Source: Rhizomys pruinosus
Lineage: Eukaryota > Chordata > Mammalia > Rodentia > Spalacidae
DNA length: 64,000 bases
Direction: 5' to 3'
Assembly (NCBI GenBank): GCA_009823505.1
Contig: VZQC01006636.1
Coordinates: 320,088 to 384,087, forward strand
Shown here piece by piece: positions 1 through 10,851 of this stretch. Under the pieces are notes generated by a model. The model saw only the letters and a program-made list of their open reading frames with translations, was not told the origin of the DNA and did not search any database. Position 1 is the first letter of the stretch, and the number at the start of each line of letters is the position of its first letter. The position numbers were made by a program, and so were the translations under genes.

Positions 1-82
1 AGCAAAATACATGGATACATAAGCTTAGAAATCTACACCAGGAGACACATATGCAAGTCTATTTCTGTGCTTAATGATTTCT

Positions 83-257
83 TTTATTTCTGTTGTTGTT
101 GCAGTTGTTGTTGTTTTGGGGACAGGGTCTCCCTATAGCCCCAACTTGCCTGGCACTCACTCTGTGCACCAGGCTGGCCTTGAACTCCCAGAGATCTGCT
201 TGCCTCTACCTCCTGAGTGCTAAGATTAAAGGCATGCAACACCATGCCTGGCTTAAA
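83..257 (-). repeat. B1 SINE, minus strand
   Basis: 7SL-derived SINE read in reverse. The plus strand shows the reverse complement of the B1 body: the 'cagggtctcc' end near 124, 'aggctggccttgaactc' near 170 and the head ending near 257. The A-rich tail is the (GTT)n tract at about 90-118. It abuts a B3-type SINE on the right, so it either inserted into that element or forms a composite with it. Confidence 0.85.
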
Positions 258-353
258 GATGGTTCTTAGCAGCCATGTAGGTGCTGGGAATCGAACCCGA
301 GTCCTTTGCAATAGAAGTCAGGGCTCTTAAACTCTGAGCCATCTCTCCAGCCC
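258..353 (-). repeat. B3-type tRNA-derived SINE, minus, 3'-truncated
   Basis: The tRNA-related head is visible in reverse ('gagccatctctccagcccc' at the right edge, 'gggaatcgaacccgag' for the B box). Only the 5' part remains, and its left edge meets the B1. Confidence 0.8.
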
Positions 354-359
354 CCAAGA

Positions 360-550
360 TTTATTTTGTTTATATTGCTGTGCATGAGCTTTTGTCATGG
401 ACACATGGACACCAAATGTATGACTGTTGACGACGGATGCCAAAGCTGTCTCAGATTTCTTGGAACTGGAGTTATGTATGTTTCCAATCCTCTGTGTGTA
501 TGATGTAAAAATAGCTATTACTCTTAACCTCTGAGCCATCTGTCCACCCT
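360..550 (-). repeat. Degenerate B3-type SINE, minus
   Basis: The reverse-strand SINE pattern is recognisable but decayed: 'ggaactggagtta' near 461 and 'cttaacctctgagccatct' near 523-541. It is much more diverged than the neighbouring B3. Confidence 0.6.
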
Positions 551-611
551 CACAAATCAAACTTTTAACAAGTGTTTTGTCTGCGGTGCATTTTATCTAA
601 TTGGTTGAGGA

Positions 612-612
612 G

Positions 613-643
<31 letters not shown>
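612..643. repeat. (TA)n microsatellite
   Basis: An uninterrupted TA run of about 15 units. Confidence 0.9.
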
Positions 644-646
<3 letters not shown>

Positions 647-1645
647 AAAGCATTCAATGATGACATGGGATTATCCATATTGGAAGCTCATGGACCAAAG
701 TAAAATTCCCTCTATTCTTTGAAAGTCTTCCACTTTCAGTCTTCAAGGTTTAATATTCAACAAATCAAGAAGGCAATTAATTGACTTCACAAATCATTTC
801 TCTTCCCAGCATTACACACTTCCAGAGCAATATAAATCATATGGATTATTTTTTTCATTCTTGGAAAAGTAATTGAGGTGAAAAGCCACTGTGCAGTCCC
901 TGATTGAAACAGAGAAATGAACACAAATCAGATTAATAATGGCAGAAAATTATTCTCATAGCTTTTGTTTCCAAAGTCTACTGTACTCACTTGCAATACT
1001 GTTCTCACTTGCAATACTTTGGATTCATGGAAGCCACTTCACTGTGCTAGTTTAAAATTAGACTGCTGTGGTTTCCTATCTTCTCTTCACAGAATTCTTA
1101 GTATTCCAGCACTTAAGTCTTCTTAGTCACTTGAACACTCTATCTCCACATTGTACAGCTTTTATGGAGTTTGTGCTTTCAAGATATTTATTGCTTGGCA
1201 AACTTTCCCTTTTTTCCATATTCCATATTCGAATTTATATTTTGTCCTACTTTCCATATTTTATGGATATGGTCTGATAAGTTATTAACTTTCAGAAATC
1301 TGTAGTAAATGTTAGAGAATTTCTTGAACAGCTACCAATTTCAGTGTATTAAAAATCAAATATACCATATAAATGTAGAAATAAAACATAGGTGCAAGCA
1401 ATACTCTACGTTATTCTAATTATTAATTTTGCAAATGTAAATATACTTCCCAGTATTTGTTGAACTGATATAGTCTTTGAAGGAAAAGTCTGTAATAAGT
1501 TAGGTTTACATTTTGTCTGTAAATTAACTTTATGAGATAATCTTCCATAGTGTATGGCCTTGGATTATTCAAGAAAAATAGCAGACATCACTGCTGTTTT
1601 TTTTTTTTTACATATCAAGCCATAAATAATAAGCTATTGTAGGCA
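644..1645. other. AT-rich unclassified stretch
   Basis: No gene or recognisable repeat. The only notable item is a T run at about 1597-1609. Short open frames here show no family resemblance. Confidence 0.5.
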
Positions 1646-1649
1646 ATAG

Positions 1650-1815
1650 AAAGATTAAGAGCTGGTTCTGTTCTTCCAGAGGACAGGAAGCTTCTACATG
1701 AGAAAGCTCACAACTCTGTATAACTCCAGCTCTACAGAATATGATGTCATCTTTTGGCCTCCACAGGCACTACACTCATAGACACATACCCAAACATGTA
1801 CATACACATAGCTCA
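1650..1815 (+). repeat. Old B2/B3-type SINE, plus
   Basis: Decayed SINE: 'taagagctggttctg' then 'cttccagaggac', an 'aactccag' block and a 'cctccacaggcac' block followed by the CA-rich 3' end. The first bases of the head are missing. Confidence 0.6.
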
Positions 1816-2025
1816 AAAATCTTTCCTAGAATATATTATGAATTTATATTTGTCTAAAATAAACACAATATATTGTTTATTTACTAATAATATATTATAA
1901 TGTATTATGTTTATTTACTAATAATATATTACATATATACACTAACATATACATATATACTAATAATACATATTACTTATATATTATCAGTAGGATATTT
2001 GTCAAATAACTCATTGAAAGAAATA
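1816..2025. other. AT-rich low-complexity sequence
   Basis: Repeated 'taataatatattac' blocks at about 1884-1975, imperfectly tandem. No gene. Confidence 0.6.
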
Positions 2026-2027
2026 AA

Positions 2028-2245
2028 TGGGAGCTGGAGAGACAGATCAGCCATTAAGAACATTGGCCATTCTTGCAAGGACCTAGGTTCAGTTACTAGA
2101 ACCAACCTCATAGTTAATAACCATATGTAAATCAAATTTCAGGGTACTTGACACTATCTCCTGGCTTCTGAAGATATTGTATGCATGTCATTCACTTACA
2201 TATATCCATGCAAAATACTCATACACATAAAACAAATAAGTATCC
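2028..2245 (+). repeat. Old B2/B3-type SINE, plus
   Basis: Begins with 'gggagctggagagacagatc', continues through the tRNA-like head and a 'gcttctgaag' block, and ends in an A-rich 'cacataaaacaaataag' tail. Diverged. Confidence 0.7.
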
Positions 2246-2615
2246 CAACTACAACTCAGTGAATCTTGTGTTGGAGGTATGTTAGCTAAATGCTGCCTAT
2301 TGTGAAGACCTAGCTTCTGTTTTTACCCACAGAAAGTATATGGGGAATCATCCTGTTCAAAAATACCTTGAAAATACCTTGAAAATGGTGGGGTCATTGT
2401 GATGAATGAGGCTCTGAAGCAGGCAAAGTGTAACCCGAATCTATTTGGGTTTAAAATAACTGACTTTGAGATCAGAGATCTCCCAAGACCTCCTGAAGTG
2501 CAGGTACTGGGACCCCCAACTGGGATTATGAAGGCATCTGAAGGAGGTAAGTAAAGCAAGACTTCAACACAGTAAAGAGGAATTTGGGAAAATTCCCTTT
2601 ACTGTGCAAGGAAAA

Positions 2616-3703
2616 GCCCATATGTCAGGAACATGAAGAAGAGACAATATAGGAAAGGTGCTGGATAATCTCACACCAAGCTCTACCAGTCCTGTGCAAG
2701 ATTCCTACATTGTCCAGGACACAGATATCAGAAACACAACCCTGAGCATACTTAAAGAAATGCAGGATTATAAAGAGCAAATCAAATAATTAAAAAAAGA
2801 GAACAAAGAACTCAAGAATGAAGTAAAAACACTGAAAAGATCCCATGTTGAAAAAGATAAGGAAACCAAAGAGCGAAGCAAAGAGCTACAGGAAGAGATT
2901 GAGAAGCTCCAAAACGAAGTGGAAATAATAAAGAAATCAGAAAAGGAAATGAAAAAGGAAACCAAACACTCATCCAATCAAGAGGAAAGGAATGGAAAAA
3001 GCCTCAGAAGCAGAATGGAGGAAGCAGAACAAAGAATATCAGACCTGGAACATAACACAGAGCAATTAAAAACCTCAAGTAAAGATTATGAAAAATTTAA
3101 AAATACACAAAAGTGGAACAACCAGAAGCTATGGGACACTATGAAAAGATCAAACCTCCACATCACAGGAATAGAGGAAGGAGAAGAATCCCAAGAGAAT
3201 GGTATTGATCAGATCTTCAACAGAATAATAGATGAAAATTTCCTCAAACTAAAAAAGAAAAAAAGATAAACCAATACAAACACAAGAATCTCAGAACTCC
3301 AAACACACAAGATCAGAAAAGAAATTCTCCATGCCACACCATAGTTAAAATGCTAGACACCCCAAACAAAGACAAAATCCTTAAAGCCACAAGAGAAAAA
3401 CAAGTGACCTATAAGGGGAGACCTATCAGAATTACAAGTGACTTCTCAGTGCAAACTATGAAAGGAAGAAGAAAGTGGAGCAAAGCATTCCCAGTGTTAA
3501 AGGACAATAGATGCCAACCCAGGTTACTATACCCAGCAAAAATGGCGATTGTAGTTGAAGGAGAGAGAAAAACCTTCCCCGACATAAACAAGATGAAAGA
3601 ATACATGTCTGGAAAACCAACTCTTCAGAGAACACTTGTAGCAATTCAAAGGAGAGAAGAAAGGAGCATCTATCCCCAGAAAGAGAAATCAATAAAAGTG
3701 TAA
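2616..3703 (+). pseudogene. L1 ORF1 pseudogene
   Basis: L1 ORF1 encodes an RNA-binding chaperone with an N-terminal coiled coil, an RRM-like domain and a C-terminal domain. The Lys/Glu-rich coiled-coil part is open at about 2,919-3,269 ('EEAEQRISDLE' is visible). The C-terminal part is open at 3,350-3,703 ('ILKATREKQVTYKGRPIRI', 'CQPRLLYPAKM'). A frameshift in an A-rich run near 3,255-3,270 separates the two frames, and an in-frame stop lies near 2,788 in the N-terminal part. The start is inferred from the 14.5-kb L1. Confidence 0.8.
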
Positions 3704-3736
3704 CTGCAGAAGCAAAAACCTAAACCCAAACTGTAA

Positions 3737-6054
3737 ATGGAAAATAAGGCAAAAGGAAGCAACATAAACCTATCAATCATAACCTTAAATATTAATGGAC
3801 TAAACTCCCCAATCAAAAGACATAGACTGGAAGATTGGATTAGGAAACAGAACCCATCGATATGCTGTCTACAAGAAACACATCTTACCTTCAAGGACAG
3901 GCACCACCTTAAAGTGAAAGGATGAAAAAATATTCTGAGCAAATGACACCAAAAAGAAGCAGGTGTTACTATTTTAATATCAGACAAAATAGACTTCAAA
4001 TTAAAAGAAATCAGAGAGACAAAGAAGTCCATTACATTTTTATCAAAGGAATAATTCATCAAGAAGATTACACAATTATGAATATATATGCCCCAAACTC
4101 TGGTGCACCAAACTTTTTTTTTAATTAGTTTTTATTGATGCTTTGTGCATTTCATACATTTTTTCCAATTCAGTTTAGGCTTATTTCCCTTTCCCTCCCC
4201 CCCCCACTGCCACCCCATCCCAGATCATGCATTCTGCCATAACTGTCCTGCATCTTTCTCTCAGTTTTTTTTTTTCAATTTTTAGCTTATATAGTGATAA
4301 TCCATGAGTACAAGCATCTTCATGCAAAACCTATCTGTCAGGACTGTTGTGCCAAACACCTACAGCCCCACATCCAGTGGGGGGTGACAGGTGTTTGTTT
4401 CAATCAAGTTGATCAAATGAGTGTCGAGATTACATTGCTGTAGTTTCACCATTCACCCCATTCGCAGCCCTTACATTCTACCATGCCCCCTCTTCCGCAG
4501 GTTGTTCCCTAGGCTTAGAAAAGGGCCACAGTGGATGAGAGGTAAACAATCCACTCTCTCTGGAGCTGTTGACTTGGACTCTGGTCAATTCTGGCTGTTT
4601 CCTTTCATGGGCTGACAGTTTGTCCAGGAATAACCTTTCGATCTCCTACTAATGAAGGACAAGTGCAATTAGATATAAGGTATTTAAGCAGCACTAATAG
4701 TTATGGTAGTTACTTTAGGCATAGACACATGTTTGGATATGTTAATCCATTGAATTACAATTTTCCCCCCTGTTAAATATGACAGGGTTTTACTGTGGCT
4801 TATCTCCTAACCTGTAGAGGATGTAAGCTTGTGGCATCAGCCATGGGTTATTTCTCCAAGGGAGAGCCAATAGCCAATTAGATGTTGGGATATACAGGCA
4901 TCGGTGCCTTGCTGCACAGTATTTCCAGGCAGGTGAGGTGTCAGCTGGTGCTACGACAGAGGAGTCTTGCTTGACTCAAGGAGACCATATTTGCTTTTAT
5001 GGTTTAGTGGCCAACTTTTATAAAGACAATTTCCGGGACTACAAGTCACAGACTAACTCCAGTACACTCATATTAGGGGACTTCAATACCCCAAGGAGTC
5101 CTTTGAACAGATCAACAAGACAAAGGACAAACAGAGAGACAACTCAACTGAATGATATGATATACAAAATAGACCTCATAGACCTCTACCAAATATTCCA
5201 CCCTAATACCAGAGAATACACTTTCTACTCAGCACTCCACGGAACATTCTCCAAAATCAACCACATAGTGGGACACAGAAGAAACCTCCACAAATACAAA
5301 AAGATCGCAAGAATTTCATGCATTCTATCAGACCACAGTGCAATAAAGCTCAACATCAACACCAGGATAAGCCCTACTGCCTACAAGAACACATGGAGAC
5401 TAAAAACACACCTCTTGAATAATGAATGGTCAAGGAAAGAGACAAAGAAAGAAATAAAAGCATTCCTGGAACTGAATGACAATGACAGTACAAACACAAC
5501 AAAACCTATGGGATACCTTAAAAGCAGTCCTAATATGGAAGTTTATAGCCCTGGGTGCCTAAATTAGAAAAACAGAAAGAACACAAGTGAACGATCTAAC
5601 ACTGCAGCTAAAAAGCACTCTAAAGGCAACAACAGATGAACCCTAAATGCAACAGACAAGAAAAAAACAAAATAGAGAGAAATCAATGAAAAAGAAATAA
5701 AAAAACAATACAAAAAAAAAAATCAATGAAATCCAAAAGTTGGTTCTTGCAAAGAACAAACAAGATAGACAGACCTAGCCCAGTTAACCAAAGAAAGAAG
5801 GAAACAACTCCAAATCATACAACCGTGATGGAAAGGGAAATATCACAACAGACAGGAAAGATCAGAAAATCATACAGGAATATCTCAAAAAACCTATACG
5901 TCTACCATTTGAAAACCTAGAAGAAAGATGAATAATCTGAAAATCCTGGGACTCACCAGAAGCTCAACCAAGAAGAGATTGACAGGTTTAACAGACCCAT
6001 AATAGATGAAGAATGAAAATGTAGAATAAGAAAATTCCCAACTAAAAAAAGCCC
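3737..6054 (+). pseudogene. L1 ORF2 pseudogene, split by insertion
   Basis: The N-terminal endonuclease domain is recognisable from '[16 protein letters not shown]' onward, including 'CCLQETHL'. The frame breaks at about 3,923 (stop where the intact copy has Trp) and again shortly after. After the nested insertion it resumes at 5,011 with 'LILGDFNTP', then '[10 protein letters not shown]', then an increasingly shifted linker. The last clear L1 residues, around 6,040, match the start of the RT domain. ORF1 stop to ORF2 start is about 33 bp, as expected for L1. Confidence 0.85.
4118..5010 (-). mobile_element. Nested L1 long-3'-tail insertion, minus
   Basis: A T run at the left edge (the poly(A) tail in reverse) leads into the same sequence found at 21.1 kb ('ttattgatgctttgtgcatt'). 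The insertion is 5'-truncated at about 5,010. It splits ORF2: 'ccaaactttt' at 4,108-4,117 and 'ccaactttta' at 5,011-5,020 form a near-identical TSD, and the interrupted ORF2 text rejoins across it. It is therefore younger than the host L1. Confidence 0.9.
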
Positions 6055-6515
6055 AGATCTCAAACTCACACAACCCTCACTTTTTTTTTTTTTTTTACTT
6101 TTATTTTTATTTTTTAATTTTTTTATAACCCTCACTTTTATACCATCTGGGAGGATAACTCTGACCCCACAACCACAAAAGCCAATTAAGTCAAAGACAG
6201 CTGGATTAATGGATTAACTATATTAAGTAAAGAAGAATCAGCCTTGCTGAAGGACCCAGCTCCTACCTACCTACCTGTGCTTGCTTCAGCTTTCACTTGT
6301 TGGAGTATCTCAGATCTCAAGAATCACCCAACCCTACCTTTTATACCAGCTGGGAGTATAACTCTAGCCCACACAGCCACAAAAGCCAATTAATCACAAA
6401 GACAACTGGATTAACATCTGGATTAAGTTCAAACAAAATCAGCCTTGCTGAAGCACCCAGCTACCTAACCACCTACCTAGCCTTACTTCAGCTGGTGTGA
6501 TCGGGAGAATATCTC
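6055..6515. repeat. Tandem pair of ~203-bp units
   Basis: Two adjacent units begin at 6,055 and 6,311 with 'agatctcaa'. They share 'aaagccaatta', 'cagccttgctgaag' and 'cagct.ccta' blocks in the same order. Without a small T-rich insertion in unit 1, the units are about 201 and 205 bp. The size resembles the ~200-bp monomers of rodent L1 promoters, but I do not recognise the sequence as a known monomer. Confidence 0.7.
6085..6126 (-). mobile_element. Tail-only poly(T) insertion with TSD
   Basis: A 42-bp T-rich tract is bounded by an exact 13-bp direct repeat 'aaccctcactttt' at 6,072-6,084 and 6,127-6,139. The second tandem unit lacks the tract. This looks like an L1-mediated insertion of little more than a poly(A) tail. 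Confidence 0.6.
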
Positions 6516-6516
6516 T

Positions 6517-6842
6517 CTTCTTGCTTTCATAGTTTGCATGAGAAGTCAGTTGTAATTCTGATAGGTTTCCCCTTATATGTTAAGTTTGTGGCTTTTCAGA
6601 ATTTTGTCTTCTGTTTTGGGCATTAGCATTTTAACTATGATATGATGTGGAGAGGATCTTTGCTGATCTTGTCTATTTGGAGTTCTATGTGCTTTTTGTA
6701 TTTGTATTGGTTTTGTCTTTTTTTTTTTTTTAGTTTGGGGAAAATTTTATCTATTATTCTGTCCAAGATCTTGATCAATATCATTCTTTGGGATTCTTCT
6801 CCTTCCATCTAATTCTATATGCAGAGGTTTTGATCATTTCCC
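6517..6842 (-). pseudogene. L1 ORF1 C-terminal fragment, minus
   Basis: Reverse-strand match to the RRM/C-terminal part of ORF1 in the 14.5-kb L1 (its 18,935-19,250 region), starting at 'ttcttgctttcatagtttgc'. Several indels. The coiled-coil region expected next is missing, and an L1 3' end sits there instead. Confidence 0.8.
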
Positions 6843-7032
6843 TTTTTTTTTAAGTTAAATTTTTATTGAGTGCATTTCCTTTTTTTTTAAGTAGCATACA
6901 ATACAACCATTTCTTAAATCAAGTTTTAGGGACTCATTCCCTCTTCGTGCCCACCCCCCACACTCCACCCCAATTCCCTGCCAGAAGCTCATGGATATTC
7001 TGTCATACATGTTGAAGTCCTGTCCATGCATC

Positions 7033-7064
<32 letters not shown>

Positions 7065-7130
7065 CCATTTTTCTGTTTATGGCAGTATCTTTTTGAATAG
7101 TTTTTTCTTTTTTCTTCATTTTTTTTCCTG
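6843..7130 (-). mobile_element. L1 3' UTR fragment, minus
   Basis: T-rich left edge, then reverse-strand L1 3' UTR features: a C-rich block at 6,948-6,970, 'agaagctcatggatattctg' near 6,984 and 'gcatctttttctt' near 7,029. It lies between two pieces of one ORF1, so it probably inserted into that older L1. Confidence 0.6.
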
Positions 7131-7279
7131 TTAATTTTCATATTATTCTAAAATATGTATATGTACCCATGCCACACATTAAATAAAAATACAAATTCTT
7201 GAAATTAAAACTATTAGGTTAATTCCAAAACACATTTTAGAGATCACATTTAACAGTAAATTTGCATGCAAGGTAAAAA

Positions 7280-7480
7280 TAAGTATACTTTTATATATAT
7301 ATTATATATCATATATATAATAATATTATAATATATATATTAATATTATAAAAAGTTATATATATATATATTTATATATATATACATATATATATATAAA
7401 CATATATATACAAACATACATATACAAACATATATATACAAACATATATATACATATATATAAACATACATGTATATCCA
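7280..7480. repeat. (TA)n / (TACA)n low-complexity tract
   Basis: Long imperfect TA and TATACA runs. The apparent Tyr/Ile-rich reverse-strand frame here is a product of the repeat. Confidence 0.9.
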
Positions 7481-7494
7481 TATCACTTGAATTG

Positions 7495-7690
7495 GAGGAT
7501 TTTTTTTTTTGGTAGAGCTTGGTGTGGAATTGTCCTGCACCTTCCCCATGTTGTCTCTTCTTCGTGTTGTGTTCCTGGCATGTGTGTTTCTCTTTGCCTG
7601 TATTCCAATGTGAATCCCAAATGCCTCTTCACTCTGTTGAAGGCTTGCTTTGCTTGCCTCCCTCAGATGCCTTTGTCGTTTGATTGATTG
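7495..7690 (-). pseudogene. L1 ORF1 5' fragment, minus
   Basis: Matches the start of ORF1 in the 14.5-kb L1 (its 19,757-19,915), including 'ctcttcactctgttgaaggc'. Together with 6,517-6,842 it is the remnant of one minus-strand L1 whose middle has been replaced. Confidence 0.8.
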
Positions 7691-7859
7691 ATTTGTTTTT
7701 CTTCTTTTCTGCTTGCTTTTGTAGTGTTGACTTATCTAAGTTTTAGGGTTTCTATTGGATGTCTAATGCACTCTTCCCTTTCTGTTCTGAAGTTTCTCCA
7801 AAGAATCCCAATAAAATATTTTTAAAACTAAACAAAATCCAGCCATCCTCTGCTAGTAA

Positions 7860-8090
7860 ATATTTGGCCCTGGAGTGAATATACATTGGTTAAAAGTACT
7901 GGTTTCTCTTGAAGAAGACCTAGGTTCAAATATCAGCACCCACATGGGAGGTAACAATAGTCAATAACTCCAGTTCAACTGAATCATATTCCCTCTTCTG
8001 TCCTCTATGGATAAAGCAGGGCATGGTTGTACTCATATATTTATAGAGAATATACTGATACACATAAAGTAAAAATACAATATAATTAAG
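7860..8090 (+). repeat. Old B2/B3-type SINE, plus
   Basis: Decayed head and B box ('gacctaggttcaaatatcag'), then 'cacccacatgggagg', 'aactccagttc' and 'ccctcttctgtcctc' blocks, ending in an A-rich tail. Confidence 0.65.
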
Positions 8091-8167
8091 GAGCTGGAGC
8101 AAGGTTTGGTGGGGGCATACATGTAATACCATCATTTGGGAAGTAAAAGCAAGGTGAGGTCCAGGCC

Positions 8168-8256
8168 ATAGTACATAGTACAGAGTACATAGTACATAGA
8201 ATATAGAACATAATATATAGTACATAGTACATAGAACCTAGTACACAGTACATAGT
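8168..8256. repeat. (AGTACAT)n-type minisatellite
   Basis: About a dozen variants of a 7-bp 'agtacat' unit, with degenerate units such as 'agaatat' and 'agaacat'. Confidence 0.85.
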
Positions 8257-8650
8257 TCAATCATTCTTGCCCATTGACATGAAGCTACTGAGAGTCATTG
8301 AAGCAATATAGACTGTCTTTTTTATTACAGTAAATTTAATATTAACTAATATTGAATCACTATTGTTCATTACATAAAACATTTTTAATTAAACTTTATA
8401 CTTTATTCCATGAATATTTTAAACATAATTTTAAATCACTATATAGGAAAATGATTATGTAACGGTAAAAAGATTTTGTGTAATCAATTCAAGTGACTTT
8501 TACTTTCTATAAATAACTGTTTTCGATTATGTACTTTATTTTTCCTACTGAGTGGCATGCCAATATTTTTTGCAGTACATGTGATTTCTGTTGTATTATA
8601 TGGTAACATTTGCCAACTCAATATCTACTGTCCTCAAAGGAAGATCAAAA
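8257..8650. other. AT-rich unclassified stretch
   Basis: No gene or repeat that I recognise. Confidence 0.5.
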
Positions 8651-8658
8651 GAGTTCTT

Positions 8659-8766
8659 TCTTTTTAATTTTTTTATTTAATTTTTATTGATGCTTTGTGC
8701 ATTTCGTACATCATTTTCCAATTCAGATCAGGCATATTTCCCTTTCCCTTTTTTTCTCTGATCCTT
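8659..8766 (-). mobile_element. Very short L1-tail insertion, minus
   Basis: About 100 bp only: T-rich edge, then 'ttattgatgctttgtgcatt' and 'ttccaattcag', then truncation. Possible 7-bp TSD 'agttctt' at 8,652-8,658 and 8,767-8,773. The identity is clear; the TSD is tentative. Confidence 0.75.
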
Positions 8767-9079
8767 AGTTCTTCAGATATCCTTGAATGACATTTCTCAT
8801 TACTTTCTGAAAATATCCTAGTATGGCAACACATCTGCATTATGATACAGGATCACTGTGTAACAAAAGTCTGAGTAGCTAATATTATTAACTTTACATT
8901 TTCCAGAAGTGTTCTCTTCAATTCTGTTCTATGTTCAAAGAAAATCCCAATTCAAAATTGAGATCAGAAATAATATTTCCTTCTTTCACATTTAGATAAA
9001 CATCAATCCAATTACTAATCTATGTTTTAAACTAAGCTTATATATCTTATCAATTTTTTCTAATAGAACAATGTTGGAA

Positions 9080-9455
9080 TTTTAACAGAATTGGTTTAAA
9101 AAATTTAATCATTATTATGATGCATCCATATGCTTCAAAAACTGGAGGTTTCAATCACCCACTTCGTGTGTCAAACTGCTTTGGTCATTTGTAGGTCTTA
9201 CCAGACCAGATACAATACTGTGGAGATTTCATTGCTAGCTTCCCAATCCTTAAGTAGCAGCAAATGTCTTGTCCTTCTGGTTATTACATTCTTTTTGAGA
9301 TGTTCCCTGAGTATTAAGTATAGACTTTGCATTGTAGATGTGTCACTTAGGACACTTAATCTCTGCATTTGACCAGGAGTTCAAATTTGTCCTAGTCTCC
9401 ATTTGTTGCAAAAAGATTATTGAGTGAGTGTTTAGTGGGTACACTTCTGTAAATA
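9080..9455. repeat. Diverged interspersed repeat, family unassigned
   Basis: The segment from 'gtgtcacttaggacacttaat' to 'ttctgtaaataaa' is similar to 37,700-37,850. Both contain an 'agtctccat' block followed by a 'tacac..ctgtaaat' block. It is probably an old repeat, perhaps an L1 3' UTR. Confidence 0.4.
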
Positions 9456-9461
9456 AAAGGC

Positions 9462-9680
9462 CTAGCGGTTAAGAGTGCTGACCACTCTTACAGAGGACCC
9501 GGGTTCGATCCCCAGCACCCACATGGCGGCTGAGAACCGTCTGAAACTCCAGTTCCAGGGGAATCCGACACCCTCTTCTGACCTCCGCGGAATTGCATGA
9601 CACGGGCACACAAACTTGCATGCAGACAGTACATTCGTACACATACAGAAATAAATAAATAAAATTAAAAAAAAAAAGGT
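9462..9680 (+). repeat. B3-type SINE, plus
   Basis: Well preserved: A box region 'gcggttaagagtgctgacc', B box 'gggttcgatccccagc', then 'catggcggctgagaacc', 'aactccagttccagggg' and 'ccctcttctgacctc', ending in (AAAT)n and poly(A). The first ~15 bases of the usual head are missing. Confidence 0.92.
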
Positions 9681-9846
9681 GGTTGTGGGAAATCTTAAGT
9701 GATCCCACCTCAACATGAAGAGCTACAAGAATCAATGAATCCTGGGGAAGAGAGAATCATTTATCTACAGGGACCAAGTCCTTGAGAGATTATCGAACTG
9801 AGTGGGCACCTCCAAAAAAAGGTACACTGGAGAAACTATGTATGTG

Positions 9847-9935
9847 TGCATGTGTGTGTGTGTGTGTATGTGTGTGTGTGTGTGTGTGTATGTGTGTGTC
9901 TGTGTCTGTGTGTGTGTGTGCGTGGTGTGCATTTA
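9847..9935. repeat. (GT)n microsatellite
   Basis: TG repeats interrupted by 'tatg' and 'tctg'. Cys/Val-rich frames across it are repeat products. Confidence 0.95.
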
Positions 9936-10072
9936 TGCATATATGCATGTATATGGAACAGTTTTACCAAGGAAGGGGCAGGAAATTGAGAAGGAATTGG
10001 GGAATATGGAGGGAATTAGAGAGGACTGGTTGGGAATGGAAGGCTTTGAGGACTATACTCAAGTATAATGTT

Positions 10073-10120
10073 CACAACAATAAAAATAAAAATAAAAATA
10101 AAAATAAAAATAAAAAAATT
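10073..10120. repeat. (AAATAA)n tract
   Basis: About seven 6-bp units. Confidence 0.9.
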
Positions 10121-10712
10121 AAAACCAGAATGGTATGTGGAAAGCCATAGAGGCAGTTTTAAGAAAGAAATAATAGTCTCAAATACTCATTTCAGATTTG
10201 AGTTAAAAGGCATTATGAAATTGTGGATGGAATTTTCATCCCTTCCACACAAAAATTGAGTGTGTCCCCTCAAACTGTGAGTAAAAATCATTTCACTTCA
10301 TGTAGTTATTTTTCTCAGGTTTCTTTCCAAGAGTGAAATAATTATTTGACAAAAAAATATTTTCTTTTCGTGTGCCTTCAAAAAGAAAATAAACTTTTTT
10401 CCTTTGAATGTTTACTAAGTATGTGTAGTTATATACATAATAATATAAACTAAGCATTTATTTTTCCCTAGTAAATATGAATATAATTTGTCTAAAAACT
10501 ATAATATAGGGGAGAGACGGCAGATTGATAGATGTTGATACAATTTTTCTAGGAAGGCAAATTCACATTCTCTTTTAAAGTTGTAACAATACTAGCTTAA
10601 TAGCTAATGTAAAATTAGAGTTAATTGGATTTACCAGAATTAAAAATAATCCTTTGAAATGTAAGTTAATGTTTTAGTAGAACCACCAGTTAAACTATTC
10701 CCTGTTTTGTAT
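10121..10712. other. AT-rich unclassified stretch
   Basis: No gene or recognised repeat. Confidence 0.5.
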
Positions 10713-10851
10713 TTTTGAGGCAGGATCTCACTGTAGCCTCAACTGGCCTGGAAATCACTCTGTAGAGCAGGCTGATCTTGAGCGCACAGAGATCCATCTG
10801 CCTCTGCCTCCTGATTGCTGGGATTAAAAGCATGTGCCAGCACACCCAGCT
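10713..10851 (-). repeat. B1 SINE, minus
   Basis: Reverse-strand B1 from 'gaggcaggatctcactgtag' through 'cctctgcctcctgattgctg' to 'ccagcacacccagct'. Moderately diverged, with no poly(T) of note. Confidence 0.88.

Larger units (their letters stand above)
2290..6054 (+). mobile_element. Old L1 retrotransposon, plus, 3'-truncated and broken
   Basis: The order is L1-like: a 5' leader similar in reverse to the leader of the 14.5-kb L1 (matching blocks around 2,460-2,590), a degenerate ORF1, a ~33-bp spacer and a degenerate ORF2. Homology stops in the early reverse transcriptase domain at about 6,054, next to a tandem repeat. The element is interrupted at 4,118-5,010 by a younger L1 tail. Frameshifts and stops show it is long dead. 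Confidence 0.85.

Noticed and set aside
9782..10150. Cys/Val-rich open frames over the GT repeat
   Set aside because: They are translations of a microsatellite and the adjoining (AAATAA)n, with no codon or family signal.
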